Assembly: GCF_946902045.1 (NCBI RefSeq) | Contig: NZ_OX336253.1 | Coordinates: 868,001-932,000, forward strand | Origin: Neisseria sp. Marseille-Q5346 | GTDB taxonomy: Bacteria; Pseudomonadota; Gammaproteobacteria; Burkholderiales; Neisseriaceae | Direction: 5' to 3' | Length of the DNA: 64,000 nucleotides | Part shown: one piece after another, positions 19,418-28,369 of the stretch | Layout: every line of letters starts with the position of its first letter | How positions within the stretch are numbered: the stretch's first letter is position 1 | Program-made: the position numbers and the translations under genes | The notes under the pieces: model-generated | What the model was told of the DNA's origin: nothing | Database searches by the model: none | Seen by the model: the letters and a program-made list of their open reading frames with translations, nothing else

Positions 19418-20479
19418 ATGAAAAAAATACTGTTCGGCCTGACAGCCGCCCTTTTAACTTCAGCCGCTGCTGCAAACACACTTATTCCAGACGTTTCCCC
19501 CGCTTCTTCCGGACAACACGTCGTTATCAATATTACGCAACAGCGTTTGTTCCTCTACGACAACGGTAAACTGAGCAAAATTTATCCCGTTGCCGTCGGC
19601 AAAGCCATGACCCAAACCAATTTGGGTGAGCATAAAATCGGCGCAAAAGCCTACAACCCGGTTTGGCATATCCCTAAATCCATCCAAAAAGAACGCAATG
19701 ACGGCGTAAAAAGCGTACCGGCCGGCCCAAACAATCCGCTGGGCCCGGTATTTGTCCGTCTTGGCGACCCTAAATTGAGCCTTGGCATTCACGGCACCAA
19801 TGCCCCTGCCAGCGTACCTGGCGTCCGCAGCCATGGTTGCGTGCGCATGAAATCGCCTGATGCATTGGAATTTGCCAAAACCATCGCAACAGGTTCTCCT
19901 GCCTCCGTTATCTACCAAATGGCAAGCCTGAACGAAGATGCCAACCAAAACTTGTGGCTGGCTGCCTATCGTGACCCGTACGACAAGAAAAACCTTGATA
20001 CGGCTGCCCTGAAAAAAAGCATTGCCGCCTGGGCAAAAGCGCACGGTAAAACCATTCCTGCCGCGCGTGTGGATGCAATCCTGAAAGGACGCACCGGCGC
20101 AGCAAACTGTCTGACCTGCGCCAAAGGCGTGAAACTCAAATCGCCTTTAAAATCTTTGGCATGGACCAGTGGCACGGATGCTTACAGCAAACCTAAAGTC
20201 ATGCCGAAACTAGCTCCTGCTAAAGATGTGGTATTGCCTCAAGGCACTGAAATCGAAGTCGATGCTACCGACGATGCAAACAAGGCAGCATCTGAACCGA
20301 AACAAAGCGTTCGTCCGACTCCGGTGAAACCGGTAAAACCTGCTGCCAAACCGGCAACCACTCCGGCCGATGCTCCTGCTTCTGCACCTAAAGCCGCTTC
20401 CGAACCGGCTACTGCCCCAGCCTCTGCGCCTGTAAAAGAGGCTCCGGCAAGTAGCGAACCGGCAGATTTGCTGTTCTAA
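19418..20479 (+). CDS. Periplasmic L,D-transpeptidase (YkuD domain)
   Basis: The 353-residue secreted protein has a cleavable signal (MKKILFGLTAALLTSAAAAN). A YkuD domain spans about residues 30-160, with the catalytic SHGCVRM preceded by GIHGTNAPASVPGV. A C-terminal Pro/Ala/Lys tail from about residue 285 is low complexity. YkuD enzymes make 3-3 peptide crosslinks in peptidoglycan, attach proteins to it, or trim tetrapeptides. It converges with queC across a DUS terminator. Confidence 0.9.
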   Translation: MKKILFGLTAALLTSAAAANTLIPDVSPASSGQHVVINITQQRLFLYDNGKLSKIYPVAVGKAMTQTNLGEHKIGAKAYNPVWHIPKSIQKERNDGVKSVPAGPNNPLGPVFVRLGDPKLSLGIHGTNAPASVPGVRSHGCVRMKSPDALEFAKTIATGSPASVIYQMASLNEDANQNLWLAAYRDPYDKKNLDTAALKKSIAAWAKAHGKTIPAARVDAILKGRTGAANCLTCAKGVKLKSPLKSLAWTSGTDAYSKPKVMPKLAPAKDVVLPQGTEIEVDATDDANKAASEPKQSVRPTPVKPVKPAAKPATTPADAPASAPKAASEPATAPASAPVKEAPASSEPADLLF

Positions 20480-20500
20480 GCAGAACAAAATACATAGCCA

Positions 20501-20536
20501 AAGGCCGTCTGAAATGAATTTTTCAGACGGCCTTTT
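20501..20536. terminator. DUS terminator between the L,D-transpeptidase gene and queC
   Basis: The inverted DUS pair ends in TTTT on the plus strand. It can serve both convergent genes. Confidence 0.75.
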
Positions 20537-20574
20537 CGTACAACTGGATATTAGAAATATATGCCCCTCTTAAT

Positions 20575-21234
20575 TCAGACGGCCTTTTTACTTTCCAAAT
20601 ATTCTGACAAACCGCGCTCGCGCAAAATACAGCTTGGGCATTCATGGCATCCACCGACAACACCGTTATAACAGGTATGCGTATGCTCGCGAATATAATC
20701 CAACACACCCATTTCATCCGCCAATGCCCAAGTTTGCGCTTTGGTTAAATACATCAAGGGCGTGTGGATTTGAAAAGCGTAATCCATGGCCAGATTCAGC
20801 GTAACATTCATCGACTTGACGAACACATCGCGACAGTCTGGATAACCGGAAAAATCGGTTTCGCACACGCCGGCAATGATATGGCGTATCTCCCGCCCTT
20901 TGGCGTAAATGGCGGCGTAAAGTAAAAACAAAGCATTGCGTCCATCTACAAATGTATTAGGCAGGCCGTCTGAAGTTGTTTCAATGGATGCCGTATCATC
21001 CATCAAGGCATTATGCGTAATCTGCTGCATCAGGCTCAAATCGAGTACTGTCTGCTTCACGCCCAAATCTTGGGCAATCCAACGCGCGCGCTCCAATTCG
21101 ATGGCGTGGCGTTGTCCATATTGAAAAGTGATGGCCTGCACATTCTCACGGCCATATGTTTGAATTGCCTGAATCAGGCAGGTTGTTGAATCCTGCCCGC
21201 CCGAAAAAATAACGAGGGCTTGCTGTTTTTCCAT
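20575..21234 (-). CDS. queC: 7-cyano-7-deazaguanine synthase QueC
   Basis: The 219-residue enzyme makes preQ0 from 7-carboxy-7-deazaguanine, ammonia and ATP on the way to queuosine in tRNA. The PP-loop ATP site is [12 protein letters not shown] near the N-terminus and the zinc site is [15 protein letters not shown]. The last three codons and stop (K-A-V-stop) are formed by an overlapping DUS. A preQ1-I riboswitch controls its ribosome-binding site. Confidence 0.97.
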   Translation of the reverse strand: MEKQQALVIFSGGQDSTTCLIQAIQTYGRENVQAITFQYGQRHAIELERARWIAQDLGVKQTVLDLSLMQQITHNALMDDTASIETTSDGLPNTFVDGRNALFLLYAAIYAKGREIRHIIAGVCETDFSGYPDCRDVFVKSMNVTLNLAMDYAFQIHTPLMYLTKAQTWALADEMGVLDYIREHTHTCYNGVVGGCHECPSCILRERGLSEYLESKKAV

Positions 21235-21242
21235 TGTAAATT

Positions 21243-21278
21243 CCTAGTTTTGTTAACGCGGGAGGTTTGCGAACCGCG
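21243..21278 (-). promoter_or_regulatory. preQ1-I riboswitch ahead of queC
   Basis: In minus-strand order: P1 stem CGCGG / CCGCG, loop TTCGCAAACCTC, then the A-rich tail AACAAAACTAGG that forms the pseudoknot. This matches the class-I preQ1 aptamer (GGTTC ... CC ... AAAAACTA). AGGA at its 3' end is the queC ribosome-binding site, seven bases from the ATG, so ligand binding should hide it and reduce translation. Confidence 0.9.
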
Positions 21279-21354
21279 TGATTTGAAGATTGACGAATTA
21301 TAACGGATTTCGTCTATAATCACGGCACTTCATTTTCTTTTATATAGCATAATT

Positions 21355-21954
21355 ATGAGCATCTACGCCCTGAAACCAAAATTCCAAAACCTGTTGCGTC
21401 CCATTGTTAAGCGACTGTATCAAAAAGGCATTACTGCCAATCAGGTTACCCTGTTTGCCTGCGCCGTTTCCATTTTGATCGGTTTGCTTTTAGCATTGTT
21501 TGCAGATGTATCCACATTATTCTGGCTTTTGCCGATCTGGTTGTTTGTCCGCATGGCGCTGAATGCGATGGACGGCATGTTGGCACGGGAGTTCGGCCAG
21601 CAATCTGCACTAGGCGGTTATTTGAATGAAATCACTGATATTGTCGCCGATGCTGCTTTGTATCTGCCTTTTGCCTTTATCGCGCCCTTCGGCGGCGTAC
21701 AAATTGCCCTGTTTATTTGGCTGGCGGCAATGACTGAATTTTGCGGCGTTTTGGGACAAGTCCATGGCAACGGCCGTCGTTATGACGGGCCATTCGGCAA
21801 AAGCGACCGCGCATTCTTTATCGGCGCATTGGCAGTATGGTATGCAATCGCCGGCAGCTTCCATCTGACTTTCTATATCCTTATGTGGCTGGCCTGCGCG
21901 GCATTGGTTTATACCTGCTATAAACGTGTCATCAATGGCTTGAAGGCCGTCTGA
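21355..21954 (+). CDS. CDP-alcohol phosphatidyltransferase family protein (YnbA-like)
   Basis: The 199-residue membrane protein has about six spans. The family motif is NAMDGMLAREFGQQSALGGYLNEITD; the last position of the usual D-G-A-R-G-D-D series is present as ITD. Such enzymes join CDP-diacylglycerol to an alcohol such as glycerol-3-phosphate or inositol phosphate. Length and motif resemble E. coli YnbA (201 aa), and the other three ynb-type genes lie within the next 9 kb. The reading frame ends inside a DUS (K-A-V-stop). Substrate unknown. Confidence 0.82.
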   Translation: MSIYALKPKFQNLLRPIVKRLYQKGITANQVTLFACAVSILIGLLLALFADVSTLFWLLPIWLFVRMALNAMDGMLAREFGQQSALGGYLNEITDIVADAALYLPFAFIAPFGGVQIALFIWLAAMTEFCGVLGQVHGNGRRYDGPFGKSDRAFFIGALAVWYAIAGSFHLTFYILMWLACAALVYTCYKRVINGLKAV

Positions 21955-22030
21955 AACTTATCCACGTTCTTGGGTTAATCATCATTGATTAGAATATTTA
22001 AACCCATCACCCCGTTTTACTGAAAACAAA

Positions 22031-22077
22031 AAAGGCCGTCTGAAACCATAAACTATCGGTTTCAGACGGCCTTTTAT
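22031..22077. terminator. DUS terminator, convergent ynbA-like / PycTM-propeller genes
   Basis: A 17-bp stem (DUS plus AACC/GGTT extension) ends in TTTTA. Confidence 0.78.
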
Positions 22078-22094
22078 TCAGCAGCCAAGATAAC

Positions 22095-23957
22095 TTACTG
22101 TTTACCCAGCTGACTGTAATCTACCAACATATACTTGGCAGTAATTTTCTGCGAAGCATTACCTTCATCGCCCATCAGAATCATCTGTGGCTTGCCGTTA
22201 ATAGTAATCGAATCGACTGCTTCAACGTTGGTGATGTGTTGCAGATTAGGCAGAGAGATTTTTTGCGGTTCATCGGTCGGATTACCGCTCCAAGTCCACA
22301 GTTGTGAGAATTTCTGTCCATTCTCATCCTTCACTTCATTGGCGATAACGTAGGTTTTCAACACAGGATCATAGTTGAGGGAACGGATACCGCCGCCATC
22401 AATATCAATCACGGCCACTTCATCAAACTCAGGCTTGGCATTGCGCTCAAATACATCTTTCGGATTGCTGATAAACGCGACCAAAGCCATGTTGTTGAAC
22501 TCAGGATCACGGAAGCCCAAAACGAGACGTTTTTTCACAGGATCAAACGCCATGCCCTCAATATTGATTTCTTCAAAAGAAACTTCTGCCTTGGTTCGCT
22601 CGCGAATCAAATCATGCAGCTTGTGATCGGTTTCCAAAACCTGCGTCAAATTGTCGTAACTGGTCAGCCCCAACACATTGCCGTCTTGGATTTTAAAGCG
22701 CATCAGGTGTTCGCGGTCAGGCGAGCGGTTGCCTTTACGGGTGCGCGAGTGTGAAGTCAGCGCGTAGATAAAGCCTTCATCGTCGCGAGCCAAAGCCTCC
22801 AAGTCGCTGAGACGGCGTTTGAAACCGGTAATCACGCGTGTATCCAATGCCTCGTCTTCCACAAACTTGCCGGTTTTATCAATGCTGATGATACTGAATG
22901 CATGGTTGGGTTCGTCTTCCGCAATCAGCAACTTGCCGTCCGGAAGCTGTTGTACGGCAGAAGGTTCAAATACGCCGTTAAACATATTGATTCCCAGCGA
23001 ACGCAGCTCTGCCGCGTTGTTGTCCGGAGGCATCAGCAATGACGGCAATGTTTTCACGCCGATAAATGCCGCCAGCGAAGCCAGCAAGCCCCAACGGAAT
23101 ACCGCGTAAGATAAGTTAATGTATTTGAACTGTTTATCCGCCAACAAACCAAGCCAGTAAAGATGGTCGCTCATCTTTTCATAGATTTGTTTACGGTCGC
23201 CCATAATCTCCTGCATCATTTCCCAATATTGATCTTTTTGCAGTTTCACACGGTCTTCATAAATCAAAATATTGGGTTGGCTGCCACCAAAAAAGCGCGT
23301 TTCGGTACTGCTGAGGCGGGTTTTCAAATCCCGCAGTTTCGAACGTCCGCGGATAAAATCCTTAAACCATGTACGCGCCGCCTGCATTTTGCCGATACGT
23401 TCCGGCGAAGCAGAAAGCAATGCAAACACGATAGACGCGGCGGCAGTAATCATAAACGTACTGGCCGGAATCAAAAATTCGGGCGATGATGAAAAAATAA
23501 ACGCACCCGAAATCATCAGCGCAGAAACAATAAAACCATTCAGCGAAATCATAATATTGGCTTTGGTTGCCGCCAGCGCCAACAATTCCATCTCCGAGCG
23601 TACAGCGTTACGGAACATGGTTTCCACGCCCTTATTCGTACCCAACAGATCAGACGCATTCAAATCCTCGGCTTTATTTTTTTTCTTCTTCGCCTTGTCT
23701 TTTTTACGTTTGGCCTTCTTCTCACTTTTTTCAGACGGCATCTCAGGATGTTCAACCACTTCCTGACCTTCTACCGTTTCCTGAATTTCTACCGCGTCAG
23801 CCACAGCCTCAACTTCGTTTTCAACAACACCGTTTTGATTGTGATCCCAAAAATCAACATCCTGTTGGGATTCGGCAGCTGTGCCGTCGTTTAAAGGTTT
23901 TTCTTGGTCGCCCATCTGCTTCGGCCGACCATCTTCCTTCCAATCATTCAAACTCAT
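22095..23957 (-). CDS. PycTM (Pycsar effector-like) membrane domain fused to a beta-propeller
   Basis: This 620-residue inner-membrane protein has three parts. Residues 1-110 are charged: an acidic stretch, then a very basic KKKAKRKKD-type run. Residues about 110-300 hold a helical domain with hydrophobic spans ANIMISLNGFIVSALMISGAF, IPASTFMITAAASIVFALL and YAVFRWGLLASLAAFIG, matching the outline of the PycTM/DUF5706 family named for Pycsar effectors. Residues about 320-620 look like an SdiA-regulated/DUF3616-type propeller (FEPSAVQQLPDGKLLIAEDE, LSDLEALARDDEG, NIEGMAFDPVKKRLVLGFRDP). The start at MSLNDWKED has GGAG seven bases upstream; the longer open start at 23981 lacks one. No nucleotide cyclase is adjacent. 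Confidence 0.7.
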   Translation of the reverse strand: MSLNDWKEDGRPKQMGDQEKPLNDGTAAESQQDVDFWDHNQNGVVENEVEAVADAVEIQETVEGQEVVEHPEMPSEKSEKKAKRKKDKAKKKKNKAEDLNASDLLGTNKGVETMFRNAVRSEMELLALAATKANIMISLNGFIVSALMISGAFIFSSSPEFLIPASTFMITAAASIVFALLSASPERIGKMQAARTWFKDFIRGRSKLRDLKTRLSSTETRFFGGSQPNILIYEDRVKLQKDQYWEMMQEIMGDRKQIYEKMSDHLYWLGLLADKQFKYINLSYAVFRWGLLASLAAFIGVKTLPSLLMPPDNNAAELRSLGINMFNGVFEPSAVQQLPDGKLLIAEDEPNHAFSIISIDKTGKFVEDEALDTRVITGFKRRLSDLEALARDDEGFIYALTSHSRTRKGNRSPDREHLMRFKIQDGNVLGLTSYDNLTQVLETDHKLHDLIRERTKAEVSFEEINIEGMAFDPVKKRLVLGFRDPEFNNMALVAFISNPKDVFERNAKPEFDEVAVIDIDGGGIRSLNYDPVLKTYVIANEVKDENGQKFSQLWTWSGNPTDEPQKISLPNLQHITNVEAVDSITINGKPQMILMGDEGNASQKITAKYMLVDYSQLGKQ

Positions 23958-24111
23958 ATCATGACTCCCAACATCAAACACTTTGAATTAAATGGAAAAT
24001 AAAAAGAATATTTAGTTCATTTATTTTAGATAATTTACATTCTTTAAATGCCTAAATAGCAAACTGTCGCAGAACTAAAAGCCCTGCGACAATCCACTTT
24101 ATATCGAAATA

Positions 24112-24396
24112 TTAATAATCGATGCGTTCTTTAATAATTTTCAAATCAGGGTAAGACAAAACAATGTCGTACTCACTACCATCTTTAAAAGCCTCGATAT
24201 CCAATACAGGCTGGCCGCGACGGCTATCGGCTTCAACATCGTGGACTTGATAGCCGCGTTGTTCCAACATTTTTACGGCTTTAGCACGATTTTGCTCGAA
24301 GTTTTTGTCGCTGTAGATTTTATGTTCGATATAATCGCTGGCACCGGCAGTAGCGGCAGACAAAGCAACGATGGCGATCAATAAAAATTTTTTCAT
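24112..24396 (-). CDS. Small periplasmic PepSY-like protein
   Basis: The 94-residue protein has a clear signal peptide (MKKFLLIAIVALSAATAGAS). The rest has a PepSY outline: KAVKMLEQRGYQVHDVEADSRRGQPVLDIEAFKDGSEYDIVLSYPDLKIIKERID. PepSY domains often inhibit proteases or sense periplasmic ligands. It lies 115 bases beyond the start of the PycTM-propeller gene, on the same strand. Confidence 0.8.
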   Translation of the reverse strand: MKKFLLIAIVALSAATAGASDYIEHKIYSDKNFEQNRAKAVKMLEQRGYQVHDVEADSRRGQPVLDIEAFKDGSEYDIVLSYPDLKIIKERIDY

Positions 24397-24834
24397 GTTT
24401 GATTTTCTTTTTAAATGTGTATTCGGGTTTCGATGGATGTATTAAAACATGACAAAATTAGCAGTTAATTAGTACTTGGTTAAACGCAGTAAAGGCCGTC
24501 TGAAAACTATTCAGACGGCCTAAGCGATTCCCTTCCAGAAGAAATAAGAAAAAAAAATTTGGCAATAATATGATAACGATAAGTCCCGTCTGACTGTATT
24601 TCGTAAATTAATGGCGAAACAAAAAGTTTATGATGATATGTCGGTAGTAGTTTGTAAGGTTATCCCCCCCTATCTAACCCTTTTAACAATCACTGTCATC
24701 AGTTTTAAGTGAAATTTGAAACCATCTTTTACCATATCTCCCCATCATTTCATTCGTCCGTCTATCGGATAGTCATTGCATTTATTCGATATGTCATGAT
24801 ACTGTTCAAAAAATATGACTATTAGGAGTTTCTC
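24397..24834. other. Divergent intergenic region with an inverted DUS pair
   Basis: The inverted DUS pair at 24491-24522 lies upstream of both flanking divergent genes, so it probably serves uptake rather than termination. The rest is AT-rich; I see no gene or RNA. Confidence 0.5.
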
Positions 24835-26577
24835 ATGTCCGAACAGCAAAAATACTTTTCTACCCAAGACGGTACTTCGCTTTTCTACCGCTATCGCCCT
24901 GCTGCCGATGGTTCTTCCGACAAAGCCATTGTGCTGTTTCATCGCGGGCATGAGCATTCCGGCCGGATGATGTTTGTGGCGGATGAGTTGGGTTTTGATG
25001 ATTTTGCCTATTTTGCTTGGGACGCACGCGGTCATGGTTATAGTCCCGGTGAACGCGGCGATAGTCCGAGTATCGGCACTTCGGTTTCAGATGTGGATGA
25101 TTTTATCCGACACATCCAAAGCGAATACGGTATCAAACCTGAAAACATCTGCGTGATTGCGCAAAGTGTCGGCGCGGTATTGGTTTCTACTTGGTTGCAC
25201 GATTACGCGCCGAAAATCCGTTGCGCCGTATTGGCTTCGCCTGCGTTCAAAGTCAAACTCTATGTTCCGTTTGCCCGTACCGGTTTAAAAATCATGCAAA
25301 AATGGCGTGGCAATTTCTTTGTCAACAGCTACGTCAAAGCCCACTATCTGACCCACAATGTCGAACGTCAAAAAAGCTACGACAATGATCCACTGATTGC
25401 CCGCGCTATTTCTGTGCGCATCCTGCTGGGTTTATATGAGGCGGCCGAGCGCGTCGTGGCCGATGCACAAGCGATTACTACGCCTGTACAACTGTTGATC
25501 TCAGGCAGCGATTGGGTTGTTCATCACAAACCGCAACACGATTTCTACAACCGCTTAGGCAGCCATATTAAAGAGCGCCATATCCTGCCCGGTTTCTACC
25601 ACGATACTTTAGGCGAGCAAAACCGTGAAATTGCATTTGTCGAAATGCGCCGTTTTATCCGCGAGCGTTTCAATCAGCCTTTACAACAAGTCGATCTGAC
25701 TCAAGCGCACTTATTTGGAGACAGCCGTCGTGAAGCTGACGAACTGGCTACGCCTTTGCCTGTTTGTACGCCTCGTGGCGCATTTTGGGCAACATATCGC
25801 GCCTCGCTCAAACTGGGCTCGCGCTGGAGTGAAGGCTTGAGAATCGGTCAAGAAACAGGTTTTGATTCGGGTAGTACACTGGATTACGTTTACCGCAATC
25901 AACCGCAAGGCAGCAATGCTTTCGGTGTATGGGTGGACAAATACTATCTCAACGCCATCGGCTGGCGCGGCATTCGCCAACGCAAAGTCAATATCGGCAA
26001 AGCCATTCAGACGGCCTCAGCCAAACTGCGTGAAGCAAGGAAACCTGTACACGTTTTGGATATCGCGTCCGGTCATGGCCGCTATGTATTGGACGCACTG
26101 ACTGCCGACACATTGCCTGATTCCGTACGCTTGCGCGATTACAGCCCGATTAATGTCGAAGCCGGACGCAAGCTGATTGCCGAGCGCGGCTTGCAAAACA
26201 CGGTAACCTTCAATGAAGTCAATGCCTACGACCGCGCCAATTATCACGATTTGCAGCCGCGTCCAACGTTGGGCATCGTCTCCGGCCTGCACGAATTGTT
26301 TGCCGACAACGATTTGATTTTGAACTCACTCTACGGCTTCGGCGAAGCCATCGAAACCGGCGGCTACCTGATTTACACCGGCCAGCCTTGGCATCCGCAG
26401 CTCGAAATGATTGCCCGTGCGCTGACCAGCCACAAAGCAGGCAGCCCCAATTGGGTAATGCGCCGCCGCAGTCAGCAGGAAATGGATCAGTTGGTTGAAA
26501 AAGCCGGTTTTGAAAAAATCCATCAATGGATAGACGAAGACGGTATTTTCACCGTGAGCTTGGCAGTGAAGAAATAA
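24835..26577 (+). CDS. Alpha/beta hydrolase - SAM methyltransferase-like fusion (YnbC-like)
   Basis: In this 580-residue fusion, residues 1-290 form a lysophospholipase-type alpha/beta hydrolase with AWDARGHGYSPGERG, the nucleophile in IAQSVGAVL, the acid in SGSDWVVH, and the histidine in GFYHDTLGE. Residues about 320-580 resemble a class I methyltransferase (VHVLDIASGHGRYVLDAL, LRDYSPINVEAGRKLIAERGL). This arrangement and length match E. coli YnbC (585 aa). A DUS is read in frame as IQTASAK. Together with the neighbouring lipid enzymes it probably acts on phospholipid headgroups or acyl chains; the reaction is unknown. Confidence 0.82.
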   Translation: MSEQQKYFSTQDGTSLFYRYRPAADGSSDKAIVLFHRGHEHSGRMMFVADELGFDDFAYFAWDARGHGYSPGERGDSPSIGTSVSDVDDFIRHIQSEYGIKPENICVIAQSVGAVLVSTWLHDYAPKIRCAVLASPAFKVKLYVPFARTGLKIMQKWRGNFFVNSYVKAHYLTHNVERQKSYDNDPLIARAISVRILLGLYEAAERVVADAQAITTPVQLLISGSDWVVHHKPQHDFYNRLGSHIKERHILPGFYHDTLGEQNREIAFVEMRRFIRERFNQPLQQVDLTQAHLFGDSRREADELATPLPVCTPRGAFWATYRASLKLGSRWSEGLRIGQETGFDSGSTLDYVYRNQPQGSNAFGVWVDKYYLNAIGWRGIRQRKVNIGKAIQTASAKLREARKPVHVLDIASGHGRYVLDALTADTLPDSVRLRDYSPINVEAGRKLIAERGLQNTVTFNEVNAYDRANYHDLQPRPTLGIVSGLHELFADNDLILNSLYGFGEAIETGGYLIYTGQPWHPQLEMIARALTSHKAGSPNWVMRRRSQQEMDQLVEKAGFEKIHQWIDEDGIFTVSLAVKK

Positions 26578-26582
26578 AAATA

Positions 26583-26623
26583 AAGGCCGTCTGAACAATT
26601 CTTTAACTTTCAGACGGCCTTAT
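26583..26623 (+). terminator. DUS hairpin between the ynbC-like and ynbD-like genes
   Basis: The inverted DUS pair with a T/A tail may reduce but need not block read-through to the next gene of the cluster. Confidence 0.6.
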
Positions 26624-26642
26624 TTAAACCATATACCTATCC

Positions 26643-27929
26643 ATGAAACCCTCCCTCAAAACCTCCCTGCTCAAGCTGATTTTAGTCGGTATTCTGTTCT
26701 ACACCAGCTACGGCCTCTCCAACCATTACGCGGCATCGCTGGACTATGTGCCTGAAATCGCTTTTGCATGGGAGAGCAATATTCCGTTTTGGGCATGGAC
26801 GATTGTGCCTTATTGGTCGCTAAACCTGATGTATGTAGCGGCATTTTTTCTTTGCCGTGATACACAAGAACAAAGCCGATATGTAGCGCACCTTGTAGCC
26901 GCCCAACTGATTGCGACTGTTTGCTTTGTGCTGTTTCCGCTGCGTTTCGGGTGGCATAAACCGCCCGCCGATGGGCTGTCAGGCTGGCTGTTTGATTCAT
27001 TGGCTGCATTTGATTTGCCATACAACCAAGCGCCATCTTTACATATCGCGTTGGCGGTTATCGTGGGTGCATTTTATTGGACGCGCTTTCCCAAAATCCG
27101 CCTGCCGCTTTTCGTATGGCAAAGCCTGATTGCCTTGTCGGTACTGACGACTTATCAACATCATTTTATTGACGTGCCAACCGGAGCATTGCTCGGCTGG
27201 CTGGTGTTATGGGCTTTCCCGCATCAGATAACTTCGCCGTTAAAACTGGGCTTGAGTGATATACGCTCAAGAAAGATTGCGCTGCTGTATTTGCTTGGTG
27301 CGTGTTTGACGGCGTTACCCGTGCTGCTGGGTGGTGTGTGGCTGTGGTTGATATGGATGAGCGTGTCTTTGCTGATGGTGGCCTTTGCCTATTTGACTGG
27401 GAATGTGGCCTTCTTCCAAAAACAGGCTAACGGTAAATTATCGGTGGCAGCGACGGTTTTGCTGTTGCCTTATCTGGTGGGCGTACGGCTAAACATGGCG
27501 TATTGGTTACGAGGTAAGGCGAAAACGGCACAAGTCCGCAATGATGTATGGATTGGCAGCGTTTGGGGAATTTCAAACCATCTGCCTGCCGTATTGGATG
27601 TATGCGCCGAATATCCCTGCCGTAGCTATCAGGGAGCATATCGCGCTCTGCCTTTACTGGATATGGTAACGCCGTCTGAAAACGATTTGGTTCAGACGGC
27701 CTTGATATTGGAAACCTTACGCCAAAAACACGGCAAAGTGCTGGTATGTTGCGCTTTGGGTTATGGAAGAAGTGCCGCAGTGGTGCTGACGTGGCTACTG
27801 GTCTATGGTGGCTGCAAAAACTTGGCGCAAGCGAAGGCCGAACTCAAACAGGCTCGGCCGCAAATGGTATTATCGCCGGCCACTGCCCAAGTAGTCCAAG
27901 CTGCGGTCAACCGTTTAAAACAAGGATAA
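26643..27929 (+). CDS. PAP2-like plus dual-specificity phosphatase fusion (YnbD-like)
   Basis: In this 428-residue membrane protein, the N-terminal ~280 residues have several spans and PAP2-type motifs: APSLHIAL in place of PSGH and YQHHFIDVPTGALLGW for the H...D motif. The C-terminal ~140 residues are a dual-specificity phosphatase with the C-x5-R loop CCALGYGRS. Fusion and length match E. coli YnbD (430 aa). Phosphatases of this second type include PTPMT1, which dephosphorylates phosphatidylglycerophosphate, so a lipid-phosphate substrate is plausible. The stop overlaps the next start (TAATG). Confidence 0.82.
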   Translation: MKPSLKTSLLKLILVGILFYTSYGLSNHYAASLDYVPEIAFAWESNIPFWAWTIVPYWSLNLMYVAAFFLCRDTQEQSRYVAHLVAAQLIATVCFVLFPLRFGWHKPPADGLSGWLFDSLAAFDLPYNQAPSLHIALAVIVGAFYWTRFPKIRLPLFVWQSLIALSVLTTYQHHFIDVPTGALLGWLVLWAFPHQITSPLKLGLSDIRSRKIALLYLLGACLTALPVLLGGVWLWLIWMSVSLLMVAFAYLTGNVAFFQKQANGKLSVAATVLLLPYLVGVRLNMAYWLRGKAKTAQVRNDVWIGSVWGISNHLPAVLDVCAEYPCRSYQGAYRALPLLDMVTPSENDLVQTALILETLRQKHGKVLVCCALGYGRSAAVVLTWLLVYGGCKNLAQAKAELKQARPQMVLSPATAQVVQAAVNRLKQG

Positions 27930-28306
27930 TGATGGACAACGCAACCGATAGCCGTATTACTGCCCACCTGCTCTCTACCACACATTATGTTGCCGCCTGC
28001 AACGCCTTGCTGCTCGCCTTTTCGGCAAAATATGGCGGCGCATGGTTTGCGGTACAACTTGTCTTGGCAGCGGTTTTGCTGTACTGCCATATCCGCATTC
28101 ACTTCGACCGTCTCGTGTTCCAAGACTTTGCCGACAACCGCTACTCTCCTGAAGACTTTGACCACGCCTTACAGCAAAACGGTTTGCGTCAAATTTCAGG
28201 CAGCCGTACTTTGCCCCAACGGATAAACGGCGCACTTTCCTTATGGCGCAAAAGCTTATACCTGACCGCCGCCCAATTTTTAATTTTGCTTATCCAAAGC
28301 ATTTGA
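27929..28306 (+). CDS. Small membrane protein of the lipid cluster, 125 aa
   Basis: I do not recognise the family. Two hydrophobic segments are visible, one in YVAACNALLLAF...AWFAVQLVLAAVLLYCHI and one at the C-terminus (LYLTAAQFLILLIQS). The start MMDNATDS overlaps the preceding stop as TAATG, with AAGGA just upstream, so it is co-translated with the phosphatase gene. A longer open frame exists upstream but lies inside the phosphatase gene. Confidence 0.72.
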   Translation: MMDNATDSRITAHLLSTTHYVAACNALLLAFSAKYGGAWFAVQLVLAAVLLYCHIRIHFDRLVFQDFADNRYSPEDFDHALQQNGLRQISGSRTLPQRINGALSLWRKSLYLTAAQFLILLIQSI

Positions 28307-28369
28307 TTATTTTGGCTGATTTACCCAAACCAAATCTAGAGCGGTATCTCACTTCAAAAGGCAGAAACA

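Noticed and set aside
24550..24600. Fur-box-like GATAACGATAA upstream of the ynbC-like gene
   Set aside because: Too few matches to the 19-bp consensus and no promoter positioned around it.
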